Below are positions 23,677 to 32,396 of a stretch of DNA of 64,000 nucleotides, piece after piece (within the stretch, counting starts at the first letter, position 1; every line of letters begins with the position of its first letter). The notes below the pieces were generated by a model, which did not search any database, had not been told where the DNA came from, and worked only from the letters and a program-made list of their open reading frames with translations. The position numbers were made by a program, and so were the translations under genes. The stretch is from Streptomyces sp. NBC_00353 (GTDB lineage: Bacteria; Actinomycetota; Actinomycetes; Streptomycetales; Streptomycetaceae): positions 5,890,001 to 5,954,000 of the forward strand of contig NZ_CP107985.1 of assembly GCF_036108815.1 (NCBI RefSeq), in the 5' to 3' direction.

Positions 23677-24123
23677 ATGAGCGAACAACGGATCGAGCGC
23701 GAAACCCTGATCGCGGCATCCCTGGAGCGGGTCTGGTCGCTGGTGACCGAACCCGGGTTCTGGGTGGCGGACCCGGCGAGCCTCCACGGCACCGTGGCCG
23801 AAGAAGGCGAGTCGGTGCTGGCGAAGAACGCCGAGTACGGCGACTTCCCGGTGCGCGTGGAGAAGGTCGAGCCGCCGACGTACGTGGCGTACCGCTGGGC
23901 CAGCGCGTTCCCCGGGGAAGAACTGCGCGAGGACAACAGCACCCTCGTGGAGTTCACGTTGACTCCGGAAGGCGACAAGACCAGGCTCCGCGTCGTCGAG
24001 AGCGGTTTCGAGGCGCTGGCCGGGTCCGAGGAGCTGCGCACCCAGGCACTGAAGGACAACAGCGGCGGCTGGCCACAGGTGTTCGACGCGCTCAAGACGC
24101 GCGCCGAACAGTCATCCGTGTGA
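23677..24123 (+). CDS. SRPBCC (AHSA1/START-like) domain protein
   Basis: 148 residues, ATG at 23677 with AAGGAG 8 bases upstream. The helix-grip fold is recognised from RETLIAASLERVWSLVTEPGFWV at the start and the late GGWPQVFDALKTRAE helix; the middle strand pair TYVAYRWASAF and STLVEFTLTPEGDKTRLRVVESGFE is typical of AHSA1-type ligand-binding proteins. It lies directly ahead of an ArsR gene with a 4-base overlap, a very common actinobacterial pair in which both genes are autoregulated. The ligand is unknown. Confidence 0.87.
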   Translation: MSEQRIERETLIAASLERVWSLVTEPGFWVADPASLHGTVAEEGESVLAKNAEYGDFPVRVEKVEPPTYVAYRWASAFPGEELREDNSTLVEFTLTPEGDKTRLRVVESGFEALAGSEELRTQALKDNSGGWPQVFDALKTRAEQSSV

Positions 24124-24476
24124 CGGACGAACGCCGCAGCCCTGGCGAAGCGGTCGACAGCGTTCTCGGCGCGCTGGCCGACCCGATGCGACGTCAACTG
24201 CTCGATCTGCTCGCCGCGCAGGGCGAGGTCAGCGCGACGACGCTCGCCGAACGAGTGCCCGTGTCGCGGCAGGCGGTGGTCAAGCACCTCGCCGTCCTGG
24301 ACGCCGCCGGACTGGTCTCCGGCAGACGGGTCGGGCGCGAGGTGCGGTACGCGGTGCGGCCCGCGGCGCTGGACGCGACGGCGCGGTGGATGGCCGCGCT
24401 CGCGGCCGACTGGGATCGGCGCTTGGCGCACATCAAGCGCGTCGCTGAGGCGGCGGAGCGGGACTCGCGCCAGTAG
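24120..24476 (+). CDS. ArsR-family transcriptional regulator
   Basis: 118 residues beginning at the GTG at 24120, whose GTGA overlaps the stop of the SRPBCC gene. The winged helix is clear: LGALADPMRRQLLDLLAAQGEVS, then the recognition helix VSRQAVVKHLAVLDAAGLV and the wing GREVRYAVRP. No ArsR metal-binding cysteines are present, so it likely senses something other than metal, or no ligand. The tandem GCAAC...GTTGC operators 450 bp upstream, ahead of the operon, are the probable targets. Confidence 0.88.
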   Translation: MTDERRSPGEAVDSVLGALADPMRRQLLDLLAAQGEVSATTLAERVPVSRQAVVKHLAVLDAAGLVSGRRVGREVRYAVRPAALDATARWMAALAADWDRRLAHIKRVAEAAERDSRQ

Positions 24477-24555
24477 CGCGGCGCGGCGTGCGCCGGACAG
24501 GCCGGATCGGCGCCGGTCACGGCGGATGGGGGGCGGCGGTCACGCGTGACGACGG

Positions 24556-24593
24556 GGCCGTCGGCCCGGTCACGCGTGACCGGGCCGACGGCC
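24556..24593. terminator. 38-bp perfect palindrome, probable bidirectional terminator
   Basis: Two 19-base arms (24556-24574 and 24575-24593) are exact reverse complements with no spacer. The centre is GTCACGCGTGAC, and the same 12-mer occurs again at 24539-24550. It lies between the convergent ArsR and phosphodiester-glycosidase genes. No T-tract. Confidence 0.6.
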
Positions 24594-24602
24594 GCCGCTG
24601 GG

Positions 24603-26195
24603 TCAGGGCAGCACCAGGATCGCGTCGCCGACCGGGCGCTCGCCCGCCGCGTCGGACGGGTGGTTGATCATCTTGTCGCCGACGACCATCGTCGTCGAGC
24701 CACCGCCGTCCAGGTTGACGGCGCTCTCCATGCCGAGGGAGTCGGCCACCGCGGCGCTCTCCGCGATGGACAGGCCGAGGCTGTCGACCGCGCGGCCGTC
24801 GACCGTGGCCAGCATGATCCGGCCGTGCCCGTCCACGCCGGCGATCGTGCGCGGGTTCCGCTTGGCCGCCCAGCCGTAGTAGAAGCTCGGGTCGCCGGGC
24901 CGGACCATGCCGTCGGCCTGCGGCGTCACATGGGGACGGCCGTCGCGGACGAGTTCCGGGCCACCGTTGACGGCCATCTGCGGTACGTGGGCCGGTCGGC
25001 CCCGCTGGTCGGTCAGGTGGCCGCTGACGGCGAGGCGGGCGCCCAGGGGGGCCATCGCGCGCAGGGCGGCTGCCTGGGTACCGGTGCCCTGGACCGAGCG
25101 GGCGCCGGCCGGGAGCGCACCGCCACGGGGCTCGCGGACCTCGGTCACCCGGCCCTGCCGGTCGAGGACGGCTTCCACGCCGGGGCCGGACGGGGTGCCG
25201 GTGCCGTAGTCCGCGGTGAAGGCGACGAGTTCGTCGGTGTCCGTGCAGGTCGTGTCGTGGAGCGGGTGGCTGGTGGGCCGGTCGTCGTGGGTGCCGCCGC
25301 AGTTGCGGATGAGGCCGGGGACGCGGTTGATTCCGTCGAGCGCCAGCGCGGTGCCGCCCCTGCTGACCTTGCCGGTCCAGCTGTACCGGTCGACGGCGGC
25401 GTGCTGCGCGTCGGCGGTGAACGTGAACACCGGCCGGCCGTTGGTGGACTCGCTCAGCAGCCTTCCGTCGTAGACACCCAGACCTGCCGGGTCGCCGGGC
25501 GCGCCGGCGGCGGGGTCGAGCACGAAGAACCCGGCGTTGACTCCCGCAGTCGCGTTCCGGGCCCGGGCGAGCACGCTGGTGGTCTCGCGCCGCTCGATGT
25601 CCGGCCCGAAGTCGCCGACGAGGTCGCCGCGGAACTTCTTGGGGTCGATGGTGAGCACCTGAACGCGCCACGGACCGCGGTCGGTCGAGGCGCCGTCCCA
25701 CCCGGTGAAGACGGCGGAGGCGGTGAAACCCGCGGCCCGCACCCGTGCGAGGAGCGTGTTGGCGGCTGCCTTGTCGGTGTCCAGCCCGATCCGCACCCGG
25801 AAGCCGAGGCTGCCGCCGGCGAAGTCGGCCACGGCAGGGGTCGTGACCTCCTCGACGCGAGCGGCGAATCCCTTGCCGGACAGGGCGCCGGCGAGAGCGT
25901 CGGCATGCGCCCGGTCGGCCACGGCGGTGGGCGGCGCGTCGGGGTCGGGGTCGTTGCCGCCACCGGGGACGGCGACCTCGACGGTCCAGCCGTCGGCCGG
26001 ATCGGACTCGCCGCGAACGATCGTGGTCAGGGTGACGCCCGGCTGGAGCGTCTCGACAGTACGTGTCTCGGGAAGGCCGCGCGGGCCGAGCGGCAGCCCG
26101 TGGTCCCGATCGGCGGCCGCCGTCGGCCCGCCGACGGTCCCGGCCACGAGGGCTATCGCTGCTACGACTGCGAACTTCCTGGGTCCGAACCGCAT
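24603..26195 (-). CDS. Secreted phosphodiester glycosidase (NAGPA domain) with SPOR-like region
   Basis: 530 residues. The N-terminus RKFAVVAAIALVAGTVGG is a Sec signal peptide, likely cleaved after TAAA near residue 28. Residues about 70-160 contain two repeated strands (WTVEVAVPGGG, FRVRIGLDTDKA) with helices between, resembling a SPOR peptidoglycan-binding domain. The C-terminal third is the NAGPA phosphodiester glycosidase fold: IAGVDGHGRIMLATVDGR, GLSIAESAAVADSLGM and the catalytic-region AVNLDGGGSTTMV, which in relatives removes a GlcNAc cap linked through a phosphodiester. The combination suggests action on cell-wall phosphodiester sugars; that is inference. Confidence 0.83.
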   Translation of the reverse strand: MRFGPRKFAVVAAIALVAGTVGGPTAAADRDHGLPLGPRGLPETRTVETLQPGVTLTTIVRGESDPADGWTVEVAVPGGGNDPDPDAPPTAVADRAHADALAGALSGKGFAARVEEVTTPAVADFAGGSLGFRVRIGLDTDKAAANTLLARVRAAGFTASAVFTGWDGASTDRGPWRVQVLTIDPKKFRGDLVGDFGPDIERRETTSVLARARNATAGVNAGFFVLDPAAGAPGDPAGLGVYDGRLLSESTNGRPVFTFTADAQHAAVDRYSWTGKVSRGGTALALDGINRVPGLIRNCGGTHDDRPTSHPLHDTTCTDTDELVAFTADYGTGTPSGPGVEAVLDRQGRVTEVREPRGGALPAGARSVQGTGTQAAALRAMAPLGARLAVSGHLTDQRGRPAHVPQMAVNGGPELVRDGRPHVTPQADGMVRPGDPSFYYGWAAKRNPRTIAGVDGHGRIMLATVDGRAVDSLGLSIAESAAVADSLGMESAVNLDGGGSTTMVVGDKMINHPSDAAGERPVGDAILVLP

Positions 26196-26444
26196 ATGAC
26201 ACCTCGTCCTTGATCCGTGATGGCGGCCTCACCTAAACACGGGAGCCCATGGCCCGGTAAGCCCTTTCCGGGATCGGATGCGCTTCGAGCCGGGTCCGGT
26301 CCGCGACGGTTCCGGCAACGGTCCCGTCCTCGGTCGCCCGCCGCGCCGGACGGGTGCCGGCCGCGTCGGCCGGGAGCGGCCGTCACGCGGGGCAGGGGGC
26401 CCGGCCGCCCCGCAGGCGTCCGTCCCGCTCGCCCGCATCGCTCG

Positions 26445-26450
26445 TATGCT
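26445..26450 (+). promoter_or_regulatory. Likely -10 element for a leaderless fbiC transcript
   Basis: TATGCT ends 6 bases ahead of the ATG at 26457, and no purine-rich ribosome-binding site is present in the preceding 20 bases. That spacing would place the transcription start at or next to the ATG. Confidence 0.45.
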
Positions 26451-26456
26451 CGGTTC

Positions 26457-29039
26457 ATGACCGATCTTCAGCGCGGACGCCCGACCACCAACTCCATGCG
26501 GCGCGCTCTCAAGCGGGCCCGTGACGGGGTCGCTCTCGATGTGACCGAGGCCGCCGTCCTGCTCCAGGCGCGCGGCGACGACCTGACGGACCTCGCCGCG
26601 TCCGCCGCCCGGGTGCGGGACGCAGGCCTGGAAGCCGCGGGCCGGCCGGGCGTCATCACGTACTCGCGCAAGGTCTTCATCCCGCTGACCCGGCTGTGCC
26701 GCGACAAGTGCCACTACTGCACCTTCGTCACCGTCCCCGGCAAGCTCCGCAAGGCCGGGCACGGGATGTTCCTATCGCCCGACGAGGTGCTGGACATCGC
26801 CCGCAAGGGCGCCGCGATGGGCTGCAAGGAAGCGCTGTTCACGCTCGGCGACCGGCCCGAGGACCGCTGGCCGGAGGCGCGGGAGTGGCTGGAGGCCGAG
26901 GGTTACGACGACACCCTGGCGTACGTACGGGCCATGGCGATCCGGGTCCTGGAGGAGACCGGACTCCTCCCGCACCTCAACCCCGGCGTGCTGACCTGGA
27001 CCGATCTGCAGCGGCTCAAGCCCGTCGCCCCCTCCATGGGCATGATGCTGGAGACGACGGCCACCCGTCTGTGGTCCGAGCCGGGCGGCCCGCACCACGG
27101 CTCCCCGGACAAGGAGCCCGCGGTGCGACTGCGGGTGCTGGAGGACGCGGGCCGTTCCAACGTCCCGTTCACCACCGGGATCCTGATCGGGATCGGTGAG
27201 TCGTACGAGGAGCGCGCCGACTCCCTCTTCGAGCTCCGCAAGACCGCCCGCGCCTACCACGGCATCCAGGAGGTCATCGTCCAGAACTTCCGCGCCAAGC
27301 CCGACACGGCGATGCGCGGGATGCCGGACGCCGAACTGGAGGAGCTGGCCGCGGCCATCGCCGTGGCCCGCCACATCCTCGGCCCGTCCGCCCGCATCCA
27401 GGCCCCGCCGAACCTCGTCGACGCCGAGTACGCACTGCTCATCGGCGCCGGGATCGACGACTGGGGCGGTGTCTCACCGCTCACCCCGGACCATGTGAAC
27501 CCCGAACGGCCCTGGCCACACATCGACGAACTCGCCGCGAAGACCGCCGAGTCGGGCTTCTCCCTGCGCGAACGGCTCACCATCTACCCGGAGTTCATCC
27601 AGCGCGGCGAGCCGTGGCTCGACCCCCGCCTCCTCCCGCACGTCCGGGCGCTCGCCGACCCGGAGACGGGTCTCGCGAAGGAAGGGACGATCCCGGCCGG
27701 GCTGCCCTGGCAGGAGCCCGACGAAGGCTTCAACGCCTCCGGCCGCACCGATCTGCACCGCACCATCGACACCGAGGGCCGCACCGGCGACCGCCGCGAC
27801 GACTTCGACGAGGTGTACGGGGACTGGGAGGCGCTGCGCGAGGCCGCCGCGCCCGGCATGGTCCCGTCCCGGATCGACACGGATGTGAAGTCCGCGCTGG
27901 CCACCGCCGCCGCCGATCCGACGAAACTCACCGACGACGAGGCACTCGCCCTGCTCCACGCCGACGGGCCGGCTCTCGACGCACTGTGCCGGATCGCCGA
28001 CGAGTTGCGGCGCGACGTGGTCGGCGACGACGTCACCTACATCGTCACGCGGAACATCAACTTCACCAACGTCTGCTACACCGGCTGCCGATTCTGCGCC
28101 TTCGCCCAGCGGCGCACGGACGCCGACGCGTACACCCTGTCGCTGGACCAGGTCGCCGACCGGGCCGCACAGGCGTGGGACGTCGGCGCCGTCGAGGTGT
28201 GCATGCAGGGCGGTATCCACCCGGACCTGCCCGGCACCGCGTACTTCGACATCGCACGCGCGGTGAAGGAACGCGTGCCCGGCATGCATGTGCACGCCTT
28301 CTCGCCGATGGAGGTCGTCAACGGTGCCACCCGCACCGGGATGTCCGTCCGCGACTGGCTGACCGCCGCGAAGGAGGCCGGGCTCGACTCCATCCCCGGC
28401 ACCGCCGCCGAAATCCTCGACGACGAGGTCCGCTGGGTCCTCACCAAGGGGAAACTGCCGACGGCCACCTGGCTCGACGTCATCAGGACCGCCCACGAGG
28501 TGGGGCTGCGATCGTCGTCGACGATGATGTACGGCCACGTCGACCAGCCCCGCCACTGGCTCGGTCATCTGAGGACCCTGGCCCGCCTCCAGCAGGAGAC
28601 CGGTGGTTTCACGGAGTTCGTGACACTGCCGTTCATCCACACCAACGCCCCCGTCTACCTCGCGGGCATCGCCCGGCCGGGCCCGACCGACCGCGACAAC
28701 CGGGCCGTCACCGCCATGGCCCGACTCCTCCTGCACCCGCACATCACCAACATCCAGACCAGCTGGGTCAAGCTCGGTACGGAGGGCGCGGCCGAAATGC
28801 TGCGTTCGGGCGCGAACGACCTCGGCGGCACGCTGATGGAGGAGACCATCTCCCGGATGGCGGGGTCGAGTTACGGCTCGTACCGGTCGGTCCGGGACCT
28901 GGTCGCCATCGCGGAGCTGGCGGGCCGGCCGGCGAAGCCGCGTACGACGCTGTACGGGGAAGTGCCGCAGGAGCGGGTGACGGCCGCCGCCGCCTCGGAC
29001 GGGCATCTGCCGGAACTGCTGCCGGTCCTGTCGGACTGA
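26457..29039 (+). CDS. fbiC: FO synthase, fused CofG/CofH (7,8-didemethyl-8-hydroxy-5-deazariboflavin synthase)
   Basis: 860 residues with two radical-SAM domains. The first has the cluster motif CRDKCHYC (Cys81, 85, 88), the second CYTGCRFC (Cys540, 544, 547), each binding a [4Fe-4S] cluster and SAM. Together they build FO, the deazaflavin core of coenzyme F420, from tyrosine and a riboflavin precursor. In actinobacteria the two proteins are fused as here. The start at 26457 lacks a Shine-Dalgarno and has a -10 box 6 bases upstream, so the message may be leaderless. F420 supply is relevant to the three LLM oxidoreductases in this window. Confidence 0.96.
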   Translation: MTDLQRGRPTTNSMRRALKRARDGVALDVTEAAVLLQARGDDLTDLAASAARVRDAGLEAAGRPGVITYSRKVFIPLTRLCRDKCHYCTFVTVPGKLRKAGHGMFLSPDEVLDIARKGAAMGCKEALFTLGDRPEDRWPEAREWLEAEGYDDTLAYVRAMAIRVLEETGLLPHLNPGVLTWTDLQRLKPVAPSMGMMLETTATRLWSEPGGPHHGSPDKEPAVRLRVLEDAGRSNVPFTTGILIGIGESYEERADSLFELRKTARAYHGIQEVIVQNFRAKPDTAMRGMPDAELEELAAAIAVARHILGPSARIQAPPNLVDAEYALLIGAGIDDWGGVSPLTPDHVNPERPWPHIDELAAKTAESGFSLRERLTIYPEFIQRGEPWLDPRLLPHVRALADPETGLAKEGTIPAGLPWQEPDEGFNASGRTDLHRTIDTEGRTGDRRDDFDEVYGDWEALREAAAPGMVPSRIDTDVKSALATAAADPTKLTDDEALALLHADGPALDALCRIADELRRDVVGDDVTYIVTRNINFTNVCYTGCRFCAFAQRRTDADAYTLSLDQVADRAAQAWDVGAVEVCMQGGIHPDLPGTAYFDIARAVKERVPGMHVHAFSPMEVVNGATRTGMSVRDWLTAAKEAGLDSIPGTAAEILDDEVRWVLTKGKLPTATWLDVIRTAHEVGLRSSSTMMYGHVDQPRHWLGHLRTLARLQQETGGFTEFVTLPFIHTNAPVYLAGIARPGPTDRDNRAVTAMARLLLHPHITNIQTSWVKLGTEGAAEMLRSGANDLGGTLMEETISRMAGSSYGSYRSVRDLVAIAELAGRPAKPRTTLYGEVPQERVTAAAASDGHLPELLPVLSD

Positions 29040-29261
29040 CCCGTGGTTCCGCTGCGCGAGCACGTTGCGAGCGAGACGTTGCCACGGCCCATGGACGACT
29101 GTTGTCCCGCGGTACGGAAATCCCCGGAGATTGCCGTTCAAAAGTGACCGCGAGAGCCACTCCGTACATACCGTTCCGGTCCTCAACCGGCCGTTCCCCG
29201 TTCGATTACAGTGCTGCGGAGTCGGAGCTGCGCAGCCGTACGAGGACGGGGAAGGGGCACG

Positions 29262-30377
29262 GTGAGCACAGGAGCCACAGCTGTCTGGGGCCGTGTCGAA
29301 CAGCAGGACTTCCGCAGCCGGGTACGTGGCTGTCTGCTGGGCGGTGCCATCGGTGACGCGCTCGGTGCGGCCGTCGCCGGTCTCTCGCTCGAAGAGATCC
29401 GCGCGGCCCACGGCGCCGACGCCGTCACCGACTTCGTCCCCGTCCACGGCAGACGGGGCGCGGTCACCGCGGTCACCCAGCTCAACCTGTTCACCGTCGA
29501 CGGGCTGATCCGCGCCCAGGTCCGCCGCGACACCGGCGCCTGGCACCCGCCCACCGATGTGCACCGTGCCCATCTGCGCTGGGTCGCCACCCAGCACGAC
29601 TGGGGGCCCGACGAGCGCCGCCAGGAGAACGGCTGGCTCGCCCAGGAGGAGTGGCTGTACGCGCGCCGCGCCCCCACCCGGGAATGTCTCACCGGGTTCG
29701 GCGACGCCACGATGGGCACCCTCGACCGGCCCAAGAACCCCACCGCACGCGACTCGGCGGCCCTCACCCGGTCCGCCCCGTTCGGACTGCTGGTCGGGTG
29801 GGAGCCGCAGCTCGTCCTCCAGCTGGCCGTCGAATGCGCCGCCCAGACCCACGGTCACCCCACCGCCCTGCTCTCCGCGGGCGCCCTCGCCGTCATGGTG
29901 CACGGCCTGGCCCGCGGCGAGACCCTGGACGGCGCCGTGCAGCAGGCCCTCGCGCTGCTCGCCGAGCGTCCCGGCCATCAACAGGTCACCGAGGCGCTCA
30001 AGCAGGCCCTCGGCTCCGTACGCCAGGGGATCCCGGGCCCGGCCCTCATCGAGGCGCTGGGCGACACGGACTCCGCGGAGGAGGTGCTGGCCGTCGCTGT
30101 GTACTGCGCCCTGGTCGGCGAGGACGTGCGGCACGGGCTGCGGCTCGCGGTGAACCACGGCGGCCCTTCCGCGGCCACCGGGGCCCTGTGCGGGGCCCTC
30201 CTCGGCGCGCTGCACGGCGAGACCGCGCTGCCGCCGGCCTGGCTCGCCGAACTGGAGGGCAGGGCCACCCTCCTCGAACTCGCCGACGACTTCGCCATGG
30301 AGATGACCCAGGGTCCGGCCCTGCACAGCCCGTCGGCCGCCGCACCGGGCTGGCTGACCCGCTACCCGCGCGGGTGA
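29262..30377 (+). CDS. ADP-ribosylglycohydrolase-family protein lacking metal ligands
   Basis: 371 residues from the GTG at 29262 with GAAGGGG ahead. The overall fold is full length, starting RSRVRGCLLGGAIGDALGA. However, the conserved T-D-D-T metal motif reads T69-A70-V71-T72, and the C-terminal N-H-S-G-D-S-D-S-T motif reads NHGGPSAAT (residues 298-306), with Pro302 and Ala304 in place of the two aspartates. All four acidic magnesium ligands are therefore gone, while the scaffold around them is intact and in frame. This looks like a pseudoenzyme that might bind ADP-ribose without cleaving it. Upstream spacing (222 bp after fbiC) suggests its own promoter. Confidence 0.85.
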   Translation: MSTGATAVWGRVEQQDFRSRVRGCLLGGAIGDALGAAVAGLSLEEIRAAHGADAVTDFVPVHGRRGAVTAVTQLNLFTVDGLIRAQVRRDTGAWHPPTDVHRAHLRWVATQHDWGPDERRQENGWLAQEEWLYARRAPTRECLTGFGDATMGTLDRPKNPTARDSAALTRSAPFGLLVGWEPQLVLQLAVECAAQTHGHPTALLSAGALAVMVHGLARGETLDGAVQQALALLAERPGHQQVTEALKQALGSVRQGIPGPALIEALGDTDSAEEVLAVAVYCALVGEDVRHGLRLAVNHGGPSAATGALCGALLGALHGETALPPAWLAELEGRATLLELADDFAMEMTQGPALHSPSAAAPGWLTRYPRG

Positions 30378-30412
30378 CCACCGCGCCGCGGGCCGACCCG
30401 CGGAGCACGTAC

Positions 30413-30456
30413 GAGGGGCGGGGTACGGACACCGCCGTGTCCGTACCCCGCCCCTC
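30413..30456. terminator. Strong bidirectional terminator
   Basis: A perfect 20-bp stem (30413-30432 with 30437-30456) around the 4-base loop CGCC, between the convergent ADP-ribosylglycohydrolase-like and symporter genes. No T-tract, as is common in Streptomyces. Confidence 0.8.
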
Positions 30457-30473
30457 GGCTCCGTGCGGGCGGA

Positions 30474-32045
30474 TCAGTCCTTCACGCCCTCCGCGACGGT
30501 GGTGTCGCCGGCACCGGCCTGCGCCGGAACCGTCGCGCCGGTCGACGAACCGTCGCCGTCCGTGTTGATCTGCTCGATCAGCGCGTCGCGCTCCGGGGTG
30601 TCCTCCGGCTTGATGAAGCCGATCGCGATGTAGAGCACCAGCGAGATCGCCAGCGGCAGCGCCACCTGGTACTGGAGCGCGACATTCGTCTTCACCGAAC
30701 CGTCGAAGTTGTAGTTGGTGAAGTAGAACGCCAGCAGACCCGCAGCCCAGCTGACGAGCGCCGCCGTCGGACCCGACTTACGGAACCTGCGCAGCAGGCC
30801 CAGCATGAACGGGATGGCGATCGGACCCATCAGACCGGCCACCCACTTGATGACGACGGAGATGATGTCCTTGAACGTCGGCGAGTTGATCTGGGTGGCG
30901 AGCGCCATCGACAGACCGAGGAAGCCGAGCGTGGACACCCGGGCCGCCAGCAGACCGGTGCGGCTGCTCCAGGTGCGGGCCGCCTTCGAGAGGACCGGGG
31001 CGATGTCCCGGGTGAAGACCGCCGCGATGGCGTTGGCGTCCGAGGAGCACATGGCCATCGTGTGCGAGAAGAAGCCGACGACGACCAGACCCAGCAGGCC
31101 GTGCGGCAGCAGCTGCTCGGTCATCAGGGCGTAGCTGTCGGAGGCGTCCGGCTTCTGGGCGTGGACCAGCAGCGGGGCGCACCACATCGGGAAGAACAGG
31201 ACCGTCGGCCAGACCAGCCACAGAATGGCGGAGAGCCGGGCGGAGCGGGTTGCGGAGGCGGCGGAGTCCGTGGCCATGTAGCGCTGGGCCTGGTTCCACA
31301 TGCCGCCGTTGTACTCGAACGTCTTGATGAAGAGGTATGCCAGCAGGAAGGTCACCGTGTACGGGCCCGCCGTGGGGTCGGTGTGGCCCTCGGGCAGTTT
31401 GTCCCAGACCGTCCACAGCGTGCTGATACCGTCCAGCTTGGCCATGGCGGTGACGAGCATCGCGATCCCGGCGAAGAGCTGGATGATGAACTGCCCGAGC
31501 TCTGTGAGCGCGTCGGCCCACAGTCCGCCGACCGTGCAGTACACGGCGGTGATGCAGCCGGTGATGAAGATGCCCTGGGTGATCGAGATGCCGGTGAAGA
31601 CGGAGAGCAGGGTGGCGATGGCCGCCCACTTGGCGCCGACGTCCACGATCTTCAGCAGCAGGCCCGACCAGGCGAGCGCCTGCTGCGTCGGGATGTTGTA
31701 GCGGTTCTTGAGGTACTCGAGCGGCGAGGCGACGTGCAGTCGCGAGCGCAGCCGGTTGAGCCGCGGTGCGAAGAGCTGGGCGCCGATGCCGATGCCGATG
31801 GCGATCGGCAGCGACCAGGTCACGAACGACGTGACGCCGAACTGGTACGCGATGCCGGCGTACCCGGTGAACATCACCGCGCTGTAGCCGGACATGTGGT
31901 GCGAGATGCCGGACAGCCACCACGGCATCTTGCCACCGGCCGTGAAGAAGTCGCTGACGTTGTCCACACGCTTGTGGGACCAGAGTCCGATCGCGATCAT
32001 CACGCCGAAGTAGCCGATGAGCACGACCCAGTCGAGACTGTTCAT
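30474..32045 (-). CDS. Sodium:solute symporter family protein
   Basis: 523 residues from the ATG at 32045-32043 behind AGGAGGGGG; a longer in-frame start upstream has no support. About 13 membrane segments are visible, beginning LDWVVLIGYFGVMIAIGLW, followed by the SSS signature region DFFTAGGKMPWWLSGISHHMSGYSA and the GYAGIAYQFG helix. Proteins of this family import sugars, amino acids, acetate or other solutes with Na+. The substrate is not readable. The hydrophilic C-terminal tail of about 45 residues is cytoplasmic. It has a long 5' region and no obvious partner gene. Confidence 0.87.
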   Translation of the reverse strand: MNSLDWVVLIGYFGVMIAIGLWSHKRVDNVSDFFTAGGKMPWWLSGISHHMSGYSAVMFTGYAGIAYQFGVTSFVTWSLPIAIGIGIGAQLFAPRLNRLRSRLHVASPLEYLKNRYNIPTQQALAWSGLLLKIVDVGAKWAAIATLLSVFTGISITQGIFITGCITAVYCTVGGLWADALTELGQFIIQLFAGIAMLVTAMAKLDGISTLWTVWDKLPEGHTDPTAGPYTVTFLLAYLFIKTFEYNGGMWNQAQRYMATDSAASATRSARLSAILWLVWPTVLFFPMWCAPLLVHAQKPDASDSYALMTEQLLPHGLLGLVVVGFFSHTMAMCSSDANAIAAVFTRDIAPVLSKAARTWSSRTGLLAARVSTLGFLGLSMALATQINSPTFKDIISVVIKWVAGLMGPIAIPFMLGLLRRFRKSGPTAALVSWAAGLLAFYFTNYNFDGSVKTNVALQYQVALPLAISLVLYIAIGFIKPEDTPERDALIEQINTDGDGSSTGATVPAQAGAGDTTVAEGVKD

Positions 32046-32396
32046 GTGCCCCCTCCTGGGGTCCGCCTTATGAACGGGGTTACGCACTTCGTCAGTACGG
32101 CCGCCCAGCGGGGCCCCGTGCGGGAGCGGGGACATCGGGGATTGAACCGCTTGTTCGGTACCTCGGTCAAGGTTTTTCGCGATCAGGGATGTGAACGCCA
32201 ATCAGCAAGTCGAACGATTTTACTTGTTCTTGACGCACGGAGGCGTTGTCGTGAACGTGACGGCGGCCACACGATGAGCGGGCACTTCGTCAGGCTGTGC
32301 AGAGCAATCACGAGCACCGGAGAGCGCAGAAAGACCGCACGGGATGCGGGTCCCGTGCGGCCGAGAAGGAGGAGAACTGCCCTTAACGACAGTGGA
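32046..32396. other. Intergenic region, probable symporter promoter
   Basis: 351 bases between the symporter and an SDR gene, both on the minus strand. It is less GC-rich than its surroundings. On the minus strand a TTGACC at 32170-32165 lies 18 bases ahead of TTCAAT at 32146-32141, a possible promoter about 90 bases before the symporter start. No coding region is supported. Confidence 0.4.

Noticed and set aside
27474..30326. 950-residue minus-strand ORF
   Set aside because: Opposite fbiC and the ADP-ribosylglycohydrolase-like gene; shadow.
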